Positions 12,956 through 24,806 of a DNA stretch of 64,000 nt are shown here, in pieces. The position numbers were made by a program, and so were the translations under genes. Source of the DNA: Chaenocephalus aceratus (lineage: Eukaryota > Chordata > Actinopteri > Perciformes > Channichthyidae); NCBI GenBank assembly GCA_023974075.1, contig CM043808.1, forward strand, positions 17,661,072-17,725,071, written 5' to 3'. A model generated the notes under the pieces. It was not told the origin of the DNA and did not search any database. It saw only the letters and a program-made list of their open reading frames with translations. The number at the start of each line of letters is the position of its first letter. Position 1 is the first letter of the stretch.

Positions 12956-14543
12956 GTTATCTCAAGCTGATGCAAAGAGCCACATTTAAGAGAAAAACAC
13001 CATGGTCAAAACAAGACAAAATGTTCCTTTAATGAGCAGTTCTGCGGAGGATGCAACAGAAAGCTGTCAATCCAGGCGTTAATCCCGTTTAACAAGACAC
13101 AGACAACCTCTAACCTCCCCATATACAGTAAATGAAGCTGGCCTCTAAACATTGCTCCAGGACTCCTGCCAGATTGCAATCACATCGACTGCCGATCAAA
13201 CCAAAGACCCCAGAGGTCTGACATTTGAAAGGAGTGTTTGTTAGCAGTGTTTTTGTGTTATCTACAAATACATTTTCTTCAGACACACTGAGAGAGAACA
13301 GCCTACTTTATCAGATTCAAGTTAGACAATAGCCAAAATCCTTGTAATGTGTTTATATAGCTCATACAATGGCCCATTGGAAGCACTACAACCACAATTA
13401 TCTCTCTCTCCCACACTGGGGTATACTTTTCTTACGTCATTCTTTAGATATTGCCAAATCCCAGCAGTGAAGTGAAAGATATTGAAAATAACATTAACCT
13501 ACGGTATATCCCCATTGACTTATTAAGACATGCACGCACACATGTTTATGTTGTATCCATGGTAAACCTTCTGGGACGTAGTAAAAGTCTAGAGTGACCT
13601 CAGGGCACATGTCTAGGGACTCAGCCTTCACAACCAGCCTTTCAAAATGGAAATGAAATTATCTTTGTCGTCCACTACAGGTATAATAAATACGAAAAAG
13701 GGATCATTAAAAGACATGTACCTAGAGCAAAAGCTGTGCCGTGTTTCCAACAGAGATCCTGTGTTAGTCTTTACATCCTGGCAGGAGATCCTGGTGGATC
13801 CGCTCCAAGCAGGCCTCTGTGGACAGGGGCCCTGCTGGAAATTAAATTACCTTTTCTTTCATAGAAGCATGGTGGTCACATTTTAAAGTAACATAAAGAA
13901 TAATATTACTTTTTTGATGGCTAAAGATAACGTTGATGAGTAGACTCACGCTCCCTTTGGCTGTGGCACACACTAGTTTGCATTACATGCTCACTGAAGG
14001 GATATTTGGTCTGCATGGTACAGAACGGAACGTATACTTTTCACGGATGTTGCTCTAACTTCATGCCTGTTGCACAGCGGTGACTGCTTGACCCCCTCTA
14101 ATTGAAAAACTCTGTTCTTGTCCCAAAAGACATGTACAGTATAATAACTGTGCAGTCATGCGTAGAGTTTGTATTCTGGATCCTAATTTGAAATGTCAAG
14201 ACCGATTTTTGGTATTTAAACTTAAATTGGTGGTTAGTGAGGAACCAAGGTATTATTTTCTCTGGGGTTACCATGTCGTCAGCTACTCTATTTAGCATTG
14301 TTCTATGGAAGAAAGTGTTGTTCCACCACTTTGTCTGGGCTAAAATGTCTTTTTTTGAAAGACTGAAAACATTTTTTTACACATTGACATGACATTGTGT
14401 ACATATATTCATGGTCCCCAGAGGATGACTCCTTAGTTACAGCTTTTTACAGAAATTGTGAATATTACCTTTTAAACATCTGTGAGCATGTTAGCATATT
14501 GGTGTTAGCATTTAGCTGAAAGCACCACTGTGCATATGTAGCC
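12956..14543. other. Non-coding, nothing recognised
   Basis: Unique-looking sequence between two MITEs; no coding or structural signal seen. Confidence 0.5.
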
Positions 14544-14546
14544 TTA

Positions 14547-14875
14547 CGGCCCGTCCACACAGCGGCTTGCGTTGACGCTTGCCGGCGGGCGTGTCTGACA
14601 CTCGACCAACAACCAATCACATGAATCTCTCGCCCCAGACACACAAGCACGCGGTTTGATTGGCTAGAGCTTGTACTGGCATATGATTCGATTGGCTGAC
14701 ACCTCCGTCGAGGCGTCAAAAGTTGAACATTGCTCAACTTTTGAAGTGAGTAACGCCAGCAACGCTCCACGTCGCTTCCCAAAATGCAGTTCGGCTAAAA
14801 GTGACGTCACCCCATTCAAAGTGAATGGGCAGAAGCGTTGGAAGCTTCAACGCACGCCGCTGTGTGGACGGGCCG
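14547..14875. mobile_element. Harbinger-like MITE with TTA target duplication
   Basis: 329 bases with ends CGGCCCGTCCACACAGCGGC and its exact complement at the right, flanked on both sides by TTA (14544-14546, 14876-14878). A three-base TTA/TAA duplication is typical of PIF/Harbinger elements. The element is much more GC-rich than its surroundings. Confidence 0.8.
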
Positions 14876-14878
14876 TTA

Positions 14879-15786
14879 TAAAGCTGCTTTGGCTGTATGA
14901 CACCATATTGTCATGTTAGCTAACTTATTCTGTTATTTTGATCTACCTGATGACATTTTCAATCATTTTTACATAAAACCAAGCTGATTTAATAATTGTT
15001 ACTTATCCAAGTCAGCTTGTAAAAACCTGAATAGCATCCATCAATTTTATGCTCGACACCAACTTTCTGTAAATGTTTCTGGTTCTGGCACAGAAAGAGG
15101 ACGGGCTTATTTTAAATGTTGTTTACAGCTCAGATCAGCTGACACAGCAGTCAACTAGCACATCTAGTGAGCTGTTTCAAAAAAAGAAGAAATTGGAGAT
15201 CTGAGCAGCACTTTAGAGGTCTGGAACCGGACTAGCGTAGGATAAACACTGAAAATTCTTCAATCAAAACAGCAGTCTTGGATTCAGCTTGCTAAAGACA
15301 TCCAAACCTCCTCCAAAAAAGTTGGCTTTGTTCAAAAGATGTTGGATCAAACACAATTAAGTTGTTTCAAACTGACTCATACTTTGTCTTAACTTAGAAC
15401 ACTCTTTATATCATATGTTTTACTTTTCACACGCTGCTTTTGGAAGTCCTCTGCTGTCTGTGTTTAGTAGTCAGGAAGTATAACAAATTGCATGAGCGAT
15501 ATCCTGATCTCCTGGCCAGGAAGCATTAGCACGGTCATTATCTTGGAGTCATTCTGGGATGTTGAAACCACATCAAGGCAACACATCTAGTTACCCTTAA
15601 GCTACAAAGAGATTTTAATGTCCAGACATTTAGGCTAGTTAAATTCTGAACACGGCTGGATGATATTTCAGTTGTTTGAAGGTAATTTTTCTGGGATTTT
15701 TCCTTGCCTTTCCATTGACGTTACTAATTGTTTCTCTGGGGGTTGCTAAAGCCAACCGCAAACCAGGAACTGGAAAGGATCCCACA
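14879..15786. other. Non-coding, nothing recognised
   Basis: Spacer of about 0.9 kb between the Harbinger-like MITE and the Tc1 element; no signals seen. Confidence 0.5.
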
Positions 15787-16264
15787 TACAGTGGGGCAAA
15801 AAAGTATTTAGTCAGCCACCAATTGTGCAAGTTCTCCCACTTAAAAAGATGAGAGAGGCCTGTAATTTTCATCCTAGGAATACCTCAACTATGAGAGACA
15901 AAATGAAAAAAATAAAATCCAGAAAATCACATTGTCTGATTTATAAAGAATGTATTTGCAAATTATGGTGGAAAATAAGTATTTGGTCAATAACAAAAGT
16001 TAATCTCAATACTTTGTTATATACCCTTTGTTGGCAATGACAGAGGTCAAATGTTTTCTGTAAGTCTTCACAAGGTTTTCACACACTGTTGCTGGTATTT
16101 TGGCCCATTCCTCCATGCAGATCTCCTCTAGAGCAGTGATGTTTTGGGGCTGTCGCTGGTAGGGGTGTAACGGTTCACAAACATTTCGGTTCGGTACGTA
16201 CCTCGGTTTTTAGGTCACGGTTTGGTTCGGTACGTTTTCGGTACAGCAGAAAAAATTATCACAA

Positions 16265-16868
16265 AACATAACATATTTTTTTTTACTTATTATTAAACTG
16301 TGAATAATGTATTCACTCAAATAAATGCAAAATATAATAAAATAAACATTAAGGTGCAGCATTTCGATGAACTGAAATAATCTGTATTTGAACTGTACTG
16401 TTCTAGTACTCACAAAACATAAACTATTAGTTTTGGGTTTTTAATTATTATTAAACTACGAATATTCACTCAAATAAATGAAAAATATAATAAAATAAAC
16501 ATTAAGGTGCAGCATTTCGATGAACTGAAATAATCTGTATTTGAACTGTACTGTTCTAATACTCACAAAACATAAACTATTAGTTTTGGGTTTTTAATTA
16601 TTATTAAACTACGAATATTTCACTCAAATAAATGCAAAATATAATAAAATAAACATTAAGGTGCAGCATTTCGATGAACTGAAATAATCTGTATTTGAAC
16701 TGTACTGTTCTAGTACTCACAAAACATAAACTATTAGTTTTGGGTTTTTAATTATTATTAAACTACGAATATTCACTCAAATAAATATAAAATATAATAA
16801 AATAAACATTAAGGTGCAGCTTTTCGATGAACTGAAATAATCTGTATTTGAACTTTACTGTACTAGTA
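16265..16868. repeat. Tandem array, about four units of 153 bases
   Basis: The string AAGGTGCAGC recurs at 16351, 16504, 16658 and 16811, spacings of 153, 154 and 153, with the sequence between copies nearly identical. The units are AT-rich and lie in the 3' subterminal part of the nested hAT element. Near-identity implies recent expansion. Confidence 0.92.
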
Positions 16869-16968
16869 CCTAAGCAGCCAGCTTGACATTATGACTTGCT
16901 TGTCATTGTATTTTCATGTTTTTTTAAAGAAAAATGTACTTGTCCACATTGCTTGCCGAAAGGGCAGA

Positions 16969-17408
16969 TCAGCTGGCACTAGCAATGTCTCCTGCTGTGG
17001 AGAACACACCCTCGCTAGGGACAGAGGTAGTAGCAGATACAGCCAGGTAGCGCTTTGCTAACATGGCAACATAAGGATATTTGGCATTTGTAATAGCTTT
17101 GGCTCGGTCTGAAGTTTTTGCGAGTGGTGGAGGCTTAAATGCTAGCGGGAGTTGGGTTTGCACTTCAGTCTTTTGGTACCGGTGATATTCACGTTCGGGT
17201 GATGCCTTTTCAAATGAGTGTGCAAGTTTGATGTATTGCCAGCCGCGTAACCAATTTTAGTTGAACAATGCCGACAAACAGCTTTGGTTCGGTCCACCTG
17301 TCTTTGTCCGTCATCCTTGTACGTAACTGCGAAACCAAAATGTTCCCAAACCGGAGACTTCAATGATGCTGGAGGATTTTCGAGCTCAACTTTATCTGCG
17401 TTCGCCAT
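16969..17408 (-). pseudogene. hAT (ZBED-type) transposase remnant: BED finger joined to C-terminal dimerisation piece
   Basis: The N-terminal piece (17408 to about 17145) has a BED-type zinc finger: SPVWEHFGF, then CRHC and HTHLKRHH. After a frame change it continues with QTQLPLAFKPPP and SDRAKAITNA, then jumps directly to YPYVAMLAKRYLAVSATTSV and PSEGVFSTAGDI, the hAT C-terminal dimerisation motif. The whole catalytic middle (several hundred residues in complete members) is missing, so this is a deletion derivative that could move only with help from a full element. Confidence 0.85.
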
Positions 17409-18941
17409 TTCGACAGTTCCTCAAATTACTGACTACATTTGAACGCATCCCTCTGACCAGCTCGTCCAATGAAATGACTTGCTCGCTCTATGACGCGTTG
17501 AACACAATGGGAGCAAATTACTCTGAATGCTGCGACGCAGCACCTGAGATTACTTCCAAGAAGTTGTTCACGTTCTCAATTTTTTACGTTTAACGTTATA
17601 TTCATTCGGTACACTTCGGTACACACGTGTACCGAACCAAAGGGCCCGTACCGAATAATTTCGGTACGGGTACGTGTACCGTTACACCCCTAGTCGCTGG
17701 GCAACACGGACTTTCAACTCCCTCCAAAGATGTTCTATGGGGTTGAGATCTGGAGACTGGCTAGGCCACTCCAGGACCTTGAAATGCTTCTTACGAAGCC
17801 ACTCCTTCGTTGCCCGGGGGGTGTGTTTGGGATCATTGTCATGCTGAAAGACCCAGCCACGTTTCATCTTCAATGCCCTTGCTGATGGAAGGAGGTTGTC
17901 ACTCAAAATCTCACGATACATGGCCCCAATCATTCTTTCCTTTACAGACACGGATCAGTCGTCCTGGTCCCTTTGCAGAAAAACAGCCCCAAAGCATGAT
18001 GTTTCCACCCCCATGTTTCACAGTAGGTATAGTTTTCTTTGGATGCAACTCAGCATTCTTTCTCCTCCAAACACGTCTACTTGAGTTTTTACCAAAAAGT
18101 TCTATTTTGGTTTCATCTGACCATATAACATTCTCCCAATCCTCTTCTGGATCATCTAAATGCTCTCTAGCAAACTTTAGACGGGCCTGAACATGTACTG
18201 GCCTAAGCAGGGGGACACGTCTGGCACTGCAGGATTTGAGTCCCTGGCGGCGTAGTGTGTTACTGATGGTAGCCTTTGTTACTTTGGTCCCAGCTCTCTG
18301 CAAGTCATTGACTAGGTCCCCCTGTGTGGTTCTGGGATTTTTGCTCACCGTTCTTGTGATCATTTTGACCCCACGGGGTGAGATCTTGCGTAGAGCCCCA
18401 GATCGAGGGAAATTATCAGTGGTCTTGTATGTCTTCCATTTTCTAATAATTGCTCCCACAATTGATTTCTTCACACCAAGCTGCTTACCTATTGCAGATG
18501 CAGTCTTCCCAGCCTGGTGCAGGTCTACAATTTTGTTTCTGGTGTCCTTTGACAGCTCTTTGGTCTTGGCCATAGTGGAGTTTGGAGTGTGACTGTTTGA
18601 GGTTGTGGACAGGTGTCTTTTATACTGATAACGAGTTCAAACAAGTGCCATTAATACAGTTAACAAGTGGAGGACAGAGGAGGCTCTTAAAGAAGAAGTT
18701 ACAGGTCTGTGAGAGCCAGAAATCTTGTTTGTTTGTAGGTGACCAGATACTTATTTTACCGAGGAATTTACCAATTAATTCATTAAAAAACCTACAATGT
18801 GATTTCCTGGATTCTTTCCCCCCATTCTGTCTCTCATAGTTGAAGTGTACCTAGGATGAAAATTACAGGCCTCTCTCATCTTTTTAAGTGGGAGAACTTG
18901 CACAATTGGTGGCTGACTAAATACTCTTTTGCCCCACTGTA

Positions 18942-21900
18942 AGTCATGTCTAGAGCAGAATGAGAAAAATGTTCTTTCATGTTGTTCCTTGAATGTGTCA
19001 GAAGCATAGCGTTCAGTGTTTCAGCTGTTTGTTTGTGTTGCCGAGGGCTCCCGGAGTCCGTTTTGGTTGAAAACTCTTGACAGTGACATATACGAGATGG
19101 ATTCTTCAAAGTCACCGCTCTCTTCTGTCTTTGTTCTCTCCATGCCTTTCATTCCTTTCCTCTCAAATATCCTCGTACAAATGACAGAGAGGATGGATGG
19201 ATGGAGTTACTGAGGCATCCAGTTGTCTTCCTGCTCCATCTGTTAATCAACACATCACAAAAAGTCCAGACACAACACTAACATAACGTAACCCACACAG
19301 TGACGTCCAAACAACCTCAACAAAGCAATGTCTTGACAGACTATAAATGTCCTGTTCATTTAGTTGTATAGGCTACATGAATCATCTAATTAACAGTTTT
19401 TATTAAACCGGATAAAGTCAAAAGCGTGTTTCCTAAATCTGAAATGAGAGTTTTTGTCTGATGCCCTCTGGAAGAAATACATTATTTACATTCCGTCTGA
19501 GCAGCAGAGGTTATAAATTCTCCAGTGGAGCACTCTAAGAAAAGTTTTCTTAACCCATTTACTATAGAGTTTATTGTACTTTTCAATAATGTCTGGCTGG
19601 CTGCCTCTAGGCGATTTTTTGCCTAGGCTGTATTTATTTCCTGTCAGATGCTCGTCCTAATAACTCTGTCATTCACTGTGGTCCCACCACCCAGACAGGA
19701 GAGAGACCCCCATCTCTCTCACCTCTGCCCCCCTGCCTCACCCTTCAGGCAGTGACAGTCTCTCTCCCCTTCTCACTATATTCTTCTTCTTCTCCCACAG
19801 CTCCACTCTCGCTGGTTTTTCCCATGTCTTTGCTGCACCTTGTTCTGTCCACACCCTCCTCTCTCTCTGTTGACTTGCACATCTGGGAAAGGTTACGAAC
19901 ATAGAAATGCTGGCTTTCTGGTCACTTTGATTAAGATGCTTCATAAAATGAATGCAAGAACTCTATTCTAATCTATGTTCATTAGATATAGGAACATTTG
20001 ACCTCTCACAAAATGAGACGCTCCAGAGTGTAGCTACGACTTCATGTTGATCAGTTCGTTAAGTACAATCTTCAAAGATTTAAGAGTTATTCAGCTTGAG
20101 TTAAACTTCCTAAATTTTAAAGGCAGCAGGGAAACTTTAAGGTGACTCAGCTGAAAAATGATTTACATTGTAGGAATGTAGAGTAAACAGTAGTTAGTGC
20201 TTTGGTTAAAGCATTCAGATATCTACTTAGTACAACGTTTTGTCAGATGACGTCTCAAGGCAAAAGTGTTAATACCTACCCTGAATGGCCACTATTGAAG
20301 AGGCCAAAGCCTATCGTCATACCCCCCCCGACCCCCCAGTTCTCCACTGCCTCCTCCCCAAGTGTTATGTTTTAAGTGTAATGGAGGGAGAAGTACCCAA
20401 ATGGTTTACTGCAGTAAAAGTAACAATACAGCAGTGTAAATATACAAGTAAACTTCTACTCCTACTGTCAAACTAGCATGACAAGTAAAGTGTAGTCAAT
20501 GTATCCAAAGTAAAAGTACTCACTATACAAATACGTTATCATGGAGCCAGACAATTGTATGTTATTACATTATACAAATTATACACAAGTTCTAATCGTG
20601 TGAAACAAGCTAGGAAATATTTTTCCGTGGCATCAGAGGCTCCGCTGTTGGTTTTATTGTGAGACACTTATGACTTAAGTACATAATGACCTGTCCTAAA
20701 CCCAAGCACAGTCTGTACGTATAATCAGCAAGAGAACAACAAGCACCTGTGAGGGTATTTGGGGTTTTTTACAGAATTAACATTACATTTAGAGGGGCTG
20801 GTTTGCATATTTCCCCCCAAAAATTAAACTATTCTTTTAATTGCCTCAGGTATAATACTCATAATTGAGCACAAAAGACTTAAAGTGGTGAGGAAAGGAA
20901 TCTGAAGGCATCTAAAAAGTGAATCTCAACACATCGTCGGCTGTTGGGTTGAGTAATACAGTTGTTTTTTGGGGGGTTGGATGAGCTGTGAATAAATTAG
21001 ATTCAGATGATTAAAGTCATGAAAAATAAGGGGTAATTAATAGGTGTTGCGAGGACCTCCAAGTGAGCTTTACCTGGTTTAAAATGGAGGACCACCTTAC
21101 ACGCATAGAGACAAAGTGATACTTAGCAGTTTATCCCGAGGCTGCCGAGCACATCTGGTCAGAGAGCTCTTAAAGAAACCTGTTAAATCCATTATCATCG
21201 CAGAGTTTCTTAAATTACAGCCAGAGAACAAGAAAAAACAGCTGTGAGAGTGATAACCTGTGAGAAAACTCTCGCTAACGCACACTGACACAGGCCGGCA
21301 GGTTTACAGGGTGAGAGATTGACTACCTGCTGTAAAACACAATCGGGGCGTGTGTGTTGCTATGTCAGTCAGAGGAGTGTAATGTAACCCTAAAGTCACG
21401 AGGAGGAGGGGGAGGCGGGAATTGTCCTCCTGAAGGCACCTTTTGATGAAGGAAAAGTTGCTGTGTGAGGACGGGGTGATCAGCAGAGTTGGTTATACTT
21501 TGTTATTCTGGATGTGAGGCTGCTTAGAGAAGAAAACCTCTGAGCTTACATTGAGTAAAAGTTTTCTCCTCGGGGAGTTGCTTTGCAGGAGAAATCATGG
21601 GGCCCGAGCAGAGGCCAACACTGAGACCGTACTCTTAAGGGGGCCCTTGGGTATTTGAAGGATGGAGTGATGACAGTGGGACGTTGTTTGTGTATAAAAA
21701 GGAAACAAAGTGAAACAGGTCTGAACATGTCAGCCCCGCTGCTTGTCACTTTAGAGAGAAATGTGTGTTGACCCGGTGCAACGACAAGCCTGCTAACTCC
21801 CAAACAACACTGCTATAGTGTGCTGAGGCTCGGACGCACAGACAGAGTTCATTTGTTGCCTTCAGTACCCGGGTTTGTTTGCTAAAGTTTGTTTACTTTC

Positions 21901-22269
21901 ATTTTGCACAGTTACAATCAACAGAGGAGGGATTTAAATGAACAATAAAGCTATATGAGCTAATACTTATAGGAAGGAATTTCTTTCATCTTACTGCGTG
22001 TGCCTATGATTGTGTTACACAGTATCACCTTGCCTATTTTCTGCATTTGCAATTGCTGTTTCACAGGTTTGGATTATGTTGTGATTGTTTTTGTGTAATT
22101 GTATACAATTTTATCAATAATTAGTAATTTTTTGGGGTGAGGGTTGAATAAGAAAATCAATTCCAATATGTGCCTGTCCGCATCTGAAGCTAAGGCAAGC
22201 AGCCATTTTTCTTAGCTTAGCATAAAGTATAAAAAACACAACATTATACTGGTTGAGTGATACATTTTC
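18942..22269. other. Non-coding spacer
   Basis: Holds a pyrimidine-rich tract near 19680-19870 and the AAGTAAAAGTA-type repeat near 20.4 kb; no gene recognised. Confidence 0.5.
20380..20545. repeat. Degenerate AAGTAAAAGTA-type repeat
   Basis: Recurring GTAAAAGTA, CAAGTAAACTTCTACTCC and CAAAGTAAAAGTACTCACT motifs resemble a dispersed fish repeat. Boundaries not definable. Confidence 0.4.
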
Positions 22270-24806
22270 ACAGTTTAAGCAGGTTTGAACTTAACTCAGC
22301 TTATTGATAGTCCCACTAGAATAAACCCTGCCAAACCCAAACGATACCCTTATAGATGTCATTCTAACAAATGCAGCTCATAAGTATATGTCTGTTGTTG
22401 GTGTTTTTCCTAATGATATCAGCAACCATTGTGATATTGCTTGCGTTAGGAGCACTAAGTTGCCCAAAGCCAAGGGCCTTATTGTGCTCAGGCACTGCTT
22501 TAAACACTTCTCTGAGCAGGCTTTCTTACACAATCTGGCGGAGGTTAAATGGCACTAAATAGCGTTAATTCCATCTATCGATGTTGCTGTCCAATTAATA
22601 GACACACCTCCCTTAGAACATTCAGAGTTAAGAATAGGAACACTCCATGGTTTACTAGAGAACTATCTGATCTCATTCATGATCGAAATAAGCAATGGTC
22701 CTTAGCTAGAAAGTCTAACACTACTGATGACTGGCTTCTTTTTTGTGTCCTCAGAAATAAATGTTCAGCCCTTATTAAAAAAGCTAAAGCTGATTACTAT
22801 CTGAGCTTAACCACTGATAGTTTTAATGACCATTCTAAGTTCTACTAAACAATTAAATCACTTCAGAACAAGAAGGTTTCTAGTTTCCCCCAAAAACTGA
22901 AGATCAGTGATTCTTTTATTTCAGATACAAATGATATGTCTAATGCCTTTAATGCTCACTTCAAAAAGGCTGGTCACATTTTTGATGAGCAAAGTCATGA
23001 CTCTCTAAATGGTCGTACTCACAGCCATGGTCAAGAGATGATCTCCCCTGTTTTTGATTTAGCTTATTTCTCTGTCTCTGAAGTCTTACACGGTTTGCCC
23101 TCAATTAATCCTAAAAAATCTGCTGGGTCTGACGGCCTGGATCCTTTCTTTTTTTAAATTGCAGCTCAGATTATAGCACAACCAGTTACTGATATTTTTT
23201 TTCTCTCCCTGTCCACTCACACACTGCCAGCTGTGTGGTAGCCAGCTCTTGTATCGCCCCTCTTGAAAGCTGGTGATCCCACTGAGTTGAATAACTATCG
23301 TCCTATCTCAAATCTTTCTGTGTTATCAAAGATTCTTGAGTCCCTAGTTTCTACTCAGCTAAAACTTTTTTTAAATTCACACAACATCCTTAACCCTTGC
23401 AATCTGGATTCAGATCAAAGCATAGTACTGTGACTGCCAGTCTGAAAGTCTCAGACGATATTAAGGCTGCTTTGGATAAGAAATATTTTTGTGTTGGATT
23501 GTTTATTGACCTAGCCAAAGCATTTGACACTGTAGATCACCACATTCTGTCTAATGTTATGTTGGTGTCTCGTTTCGGTCATAATGCCATTTGCTGGACT
23601 CAGAGTTATCTAACCGACCGTACTCAATGCGTCAGGTTGGGTAGTACTGTCTCTGACCCTGTCACCTTGGAGAAGGGAGTTCCACAGGGCTCTATTTTGG
23701 GGCCCTTGTTCTTTTTATTATATGTAAACAATATTTGTAATCAGATGCAATTTTCTACTTATCATATGTATGCAGATGACACTATTGTATACTCATGTGC
23801 TCCTTCTCTGGATATGGCCATTTCCAATTTAAAATCAGATTTTATCACGCTGAGGCATGCACTTCTTGATTCGAAACTGCTATTGAACAGTAAGGAAACC
23901 AAAGCAATGCTTTTTGCTCCCAAGTCAGCATCCTCTTGCCTCTCCATTGACACCCTTGATGGCGTCTCTGTTGAGTTTGTCGATACATACAAATATCTGG
24001 GCTTTTGGTTGGACAGAAATCCAAACTTTAAACACCACATTGAAGTTCTAACTAAGAAATTGAAATTCACTCTTGGCTTCCTTTACAAACTTAAACGTTG
24101 TTTTTCAACTTCATCCCGTAAAAGGTTGGTCTCTGGCTTATTCCTGTCCCAGCTTGTCTATGGTGATACAATCTATAGATTTGCCTGTCCCACTGTTTTG
24201 GCCAAACTAGACCCACTCTACCATGCTGCACTGCGATATATCAAATGCACCCTATAGGACTCATCATTGCAAACTGTATAGCCTAACTGTATGGTCCTCA
24301 CTTAGTGTGCGTAGGATGCAGCATTGGTTTGTATTATTGTATAAAGCCATTTTAGGTAAGCTTCCACTGTATATTTGTGCCAGATTTGCTCCAGTTTGTA
24401 ACTCTTACAACCTCAGAACCAGTGCCATATGGTTCCAGGTACCTGCCGTTCGGACTGAGGCTGGAAAAATGTGTATTTTTCATCATCGTCCTTGGCCTTG
24501 GAATGACCTTCAATCAAGCCTCAAACTGATGGCACTTGTCCTAATAGCCTGTTTTAAATTGAAGTTGTCTGAGGTCCTTACCTCCAGCTGCTCTTGCAGT
24601 AAGAACTAGTGCACCTTTCTTACTGTTCCAAATGTCCACAATGTAGTGACTGCTTTTCGTCTTTTTGTTTACTTAGTTGTGTTCTCTGTATTTTATATGT
24701 CTGTGTTATGTGTAATAATGTGTAACGTTGCCTTCTTGGCCAGGTCAGCATTGTAAATGAGATTTTATCTCAATGCTTTTATCTGGTTAAATAAAATAAA
24801 AAAATA
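22270..24806 (+). mobile_element. 5'-truncated L2-like (CR1/Jockey group) LINE
   Basis: Starts in the end of an endonuclease domain (NLTQLIDSPTR near 22290-22310, then DVILTNAAHKY), runs through reverse transcriptase, and ends in a TGGTTAAATAAAATAAA tail at 24806. The left boundary is approximate and no clear target duplication was seen. The 5' truncation is typical of LINE insertion by incomplete reverse transcription. Confidence 0.85.
22300..24609 (+). pseudogene. LINE ORF2 remnant: endonuclease end and reverse transcriptase
   Basis: Pieces in order: endonuclease C-terminus (about 22300-22440), linker with NTPWFTRELSDLIHDRNK (22549-22848), KKSAGSDGLDP (about 23110), and NYRPISNLSVLSKILESL (about 23290). 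The RT core is an uninterrupted 286-codon frame at 23397-24257, with FIDLAKAFDTVDH (residues 36-48), GVPQGS (94-99) and the catalytic YADD (125-128). A C-terminal piece ending near 24609 has HHRPWPWNDLQ. Stops at about 22846, 23155 and 23238 and shifts near 23395 and 24250 make it inactive. Confidence 0.88.

Larger units (their letters stand above)
16160..17692 (-). mobile_element. Internally deleted hAT transposon nested in Tc1
   Basis: Ends TAGGGGTGTAACGGTTC and GTACCGTTACACCCCTA are inverted repeats, with perfect 8-bp duplications GTCGCTGG (16152-16159 and 17693-17700). It keeps pieces of the two ends of a BED-finger hAT transposase and a tandem array of about 153-base units. It inserted into the Tc1 transposase and so is younger than that copy. 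Confidence 0.93.
16006..18573 (-). pseudogene. Tc1 transposase, frameshifted and interrupted
   Basis: Would cut and paste the Tc1 element by a DDE reaction. It reads from [20 protein letters not shown] (18573) through paired helix-turn-helix DNA-binding domains, then the catalytic WSDETK; after a single-base frameshift near 17945-17953 it continues with QHDNDPKHT and DLNPIEHLW. Thirty-four residues separate the second catalytic Asp (HD of QHDND) from the Glu, the DD34E arrangement. The frame is then cut by the hAT insertion (target GTCGCTGG) and resumes beyond it as [16 protein letters not shown] to a stop at 16006-16008. All catalytic residues survive, but the protein cannot be made intact. 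Confidence 0.93.
15789..18939 (-). mobile_element. Full-length Tc1/mariner transposon split by a hAT insertion
   Basis: Near-perfect terminal inverted repeats of over 80 bases start CAGTGGGGCAAAAAAGTATT, flanked by TA on both sides (15787-15788, 18940-18941). Removing the nested hAT and its extra target copy leaves about 1,610 bases, the usual Tc1 length. Both ends are intact, but the transposase inside is broken. Confidence 0.95.

Noticed and set aside
17810..18592. Plus-strand open frames over the Tc1 element
   Set aside because: They are shadows of the minus-strand transposase, whose motifs are unambiguous.
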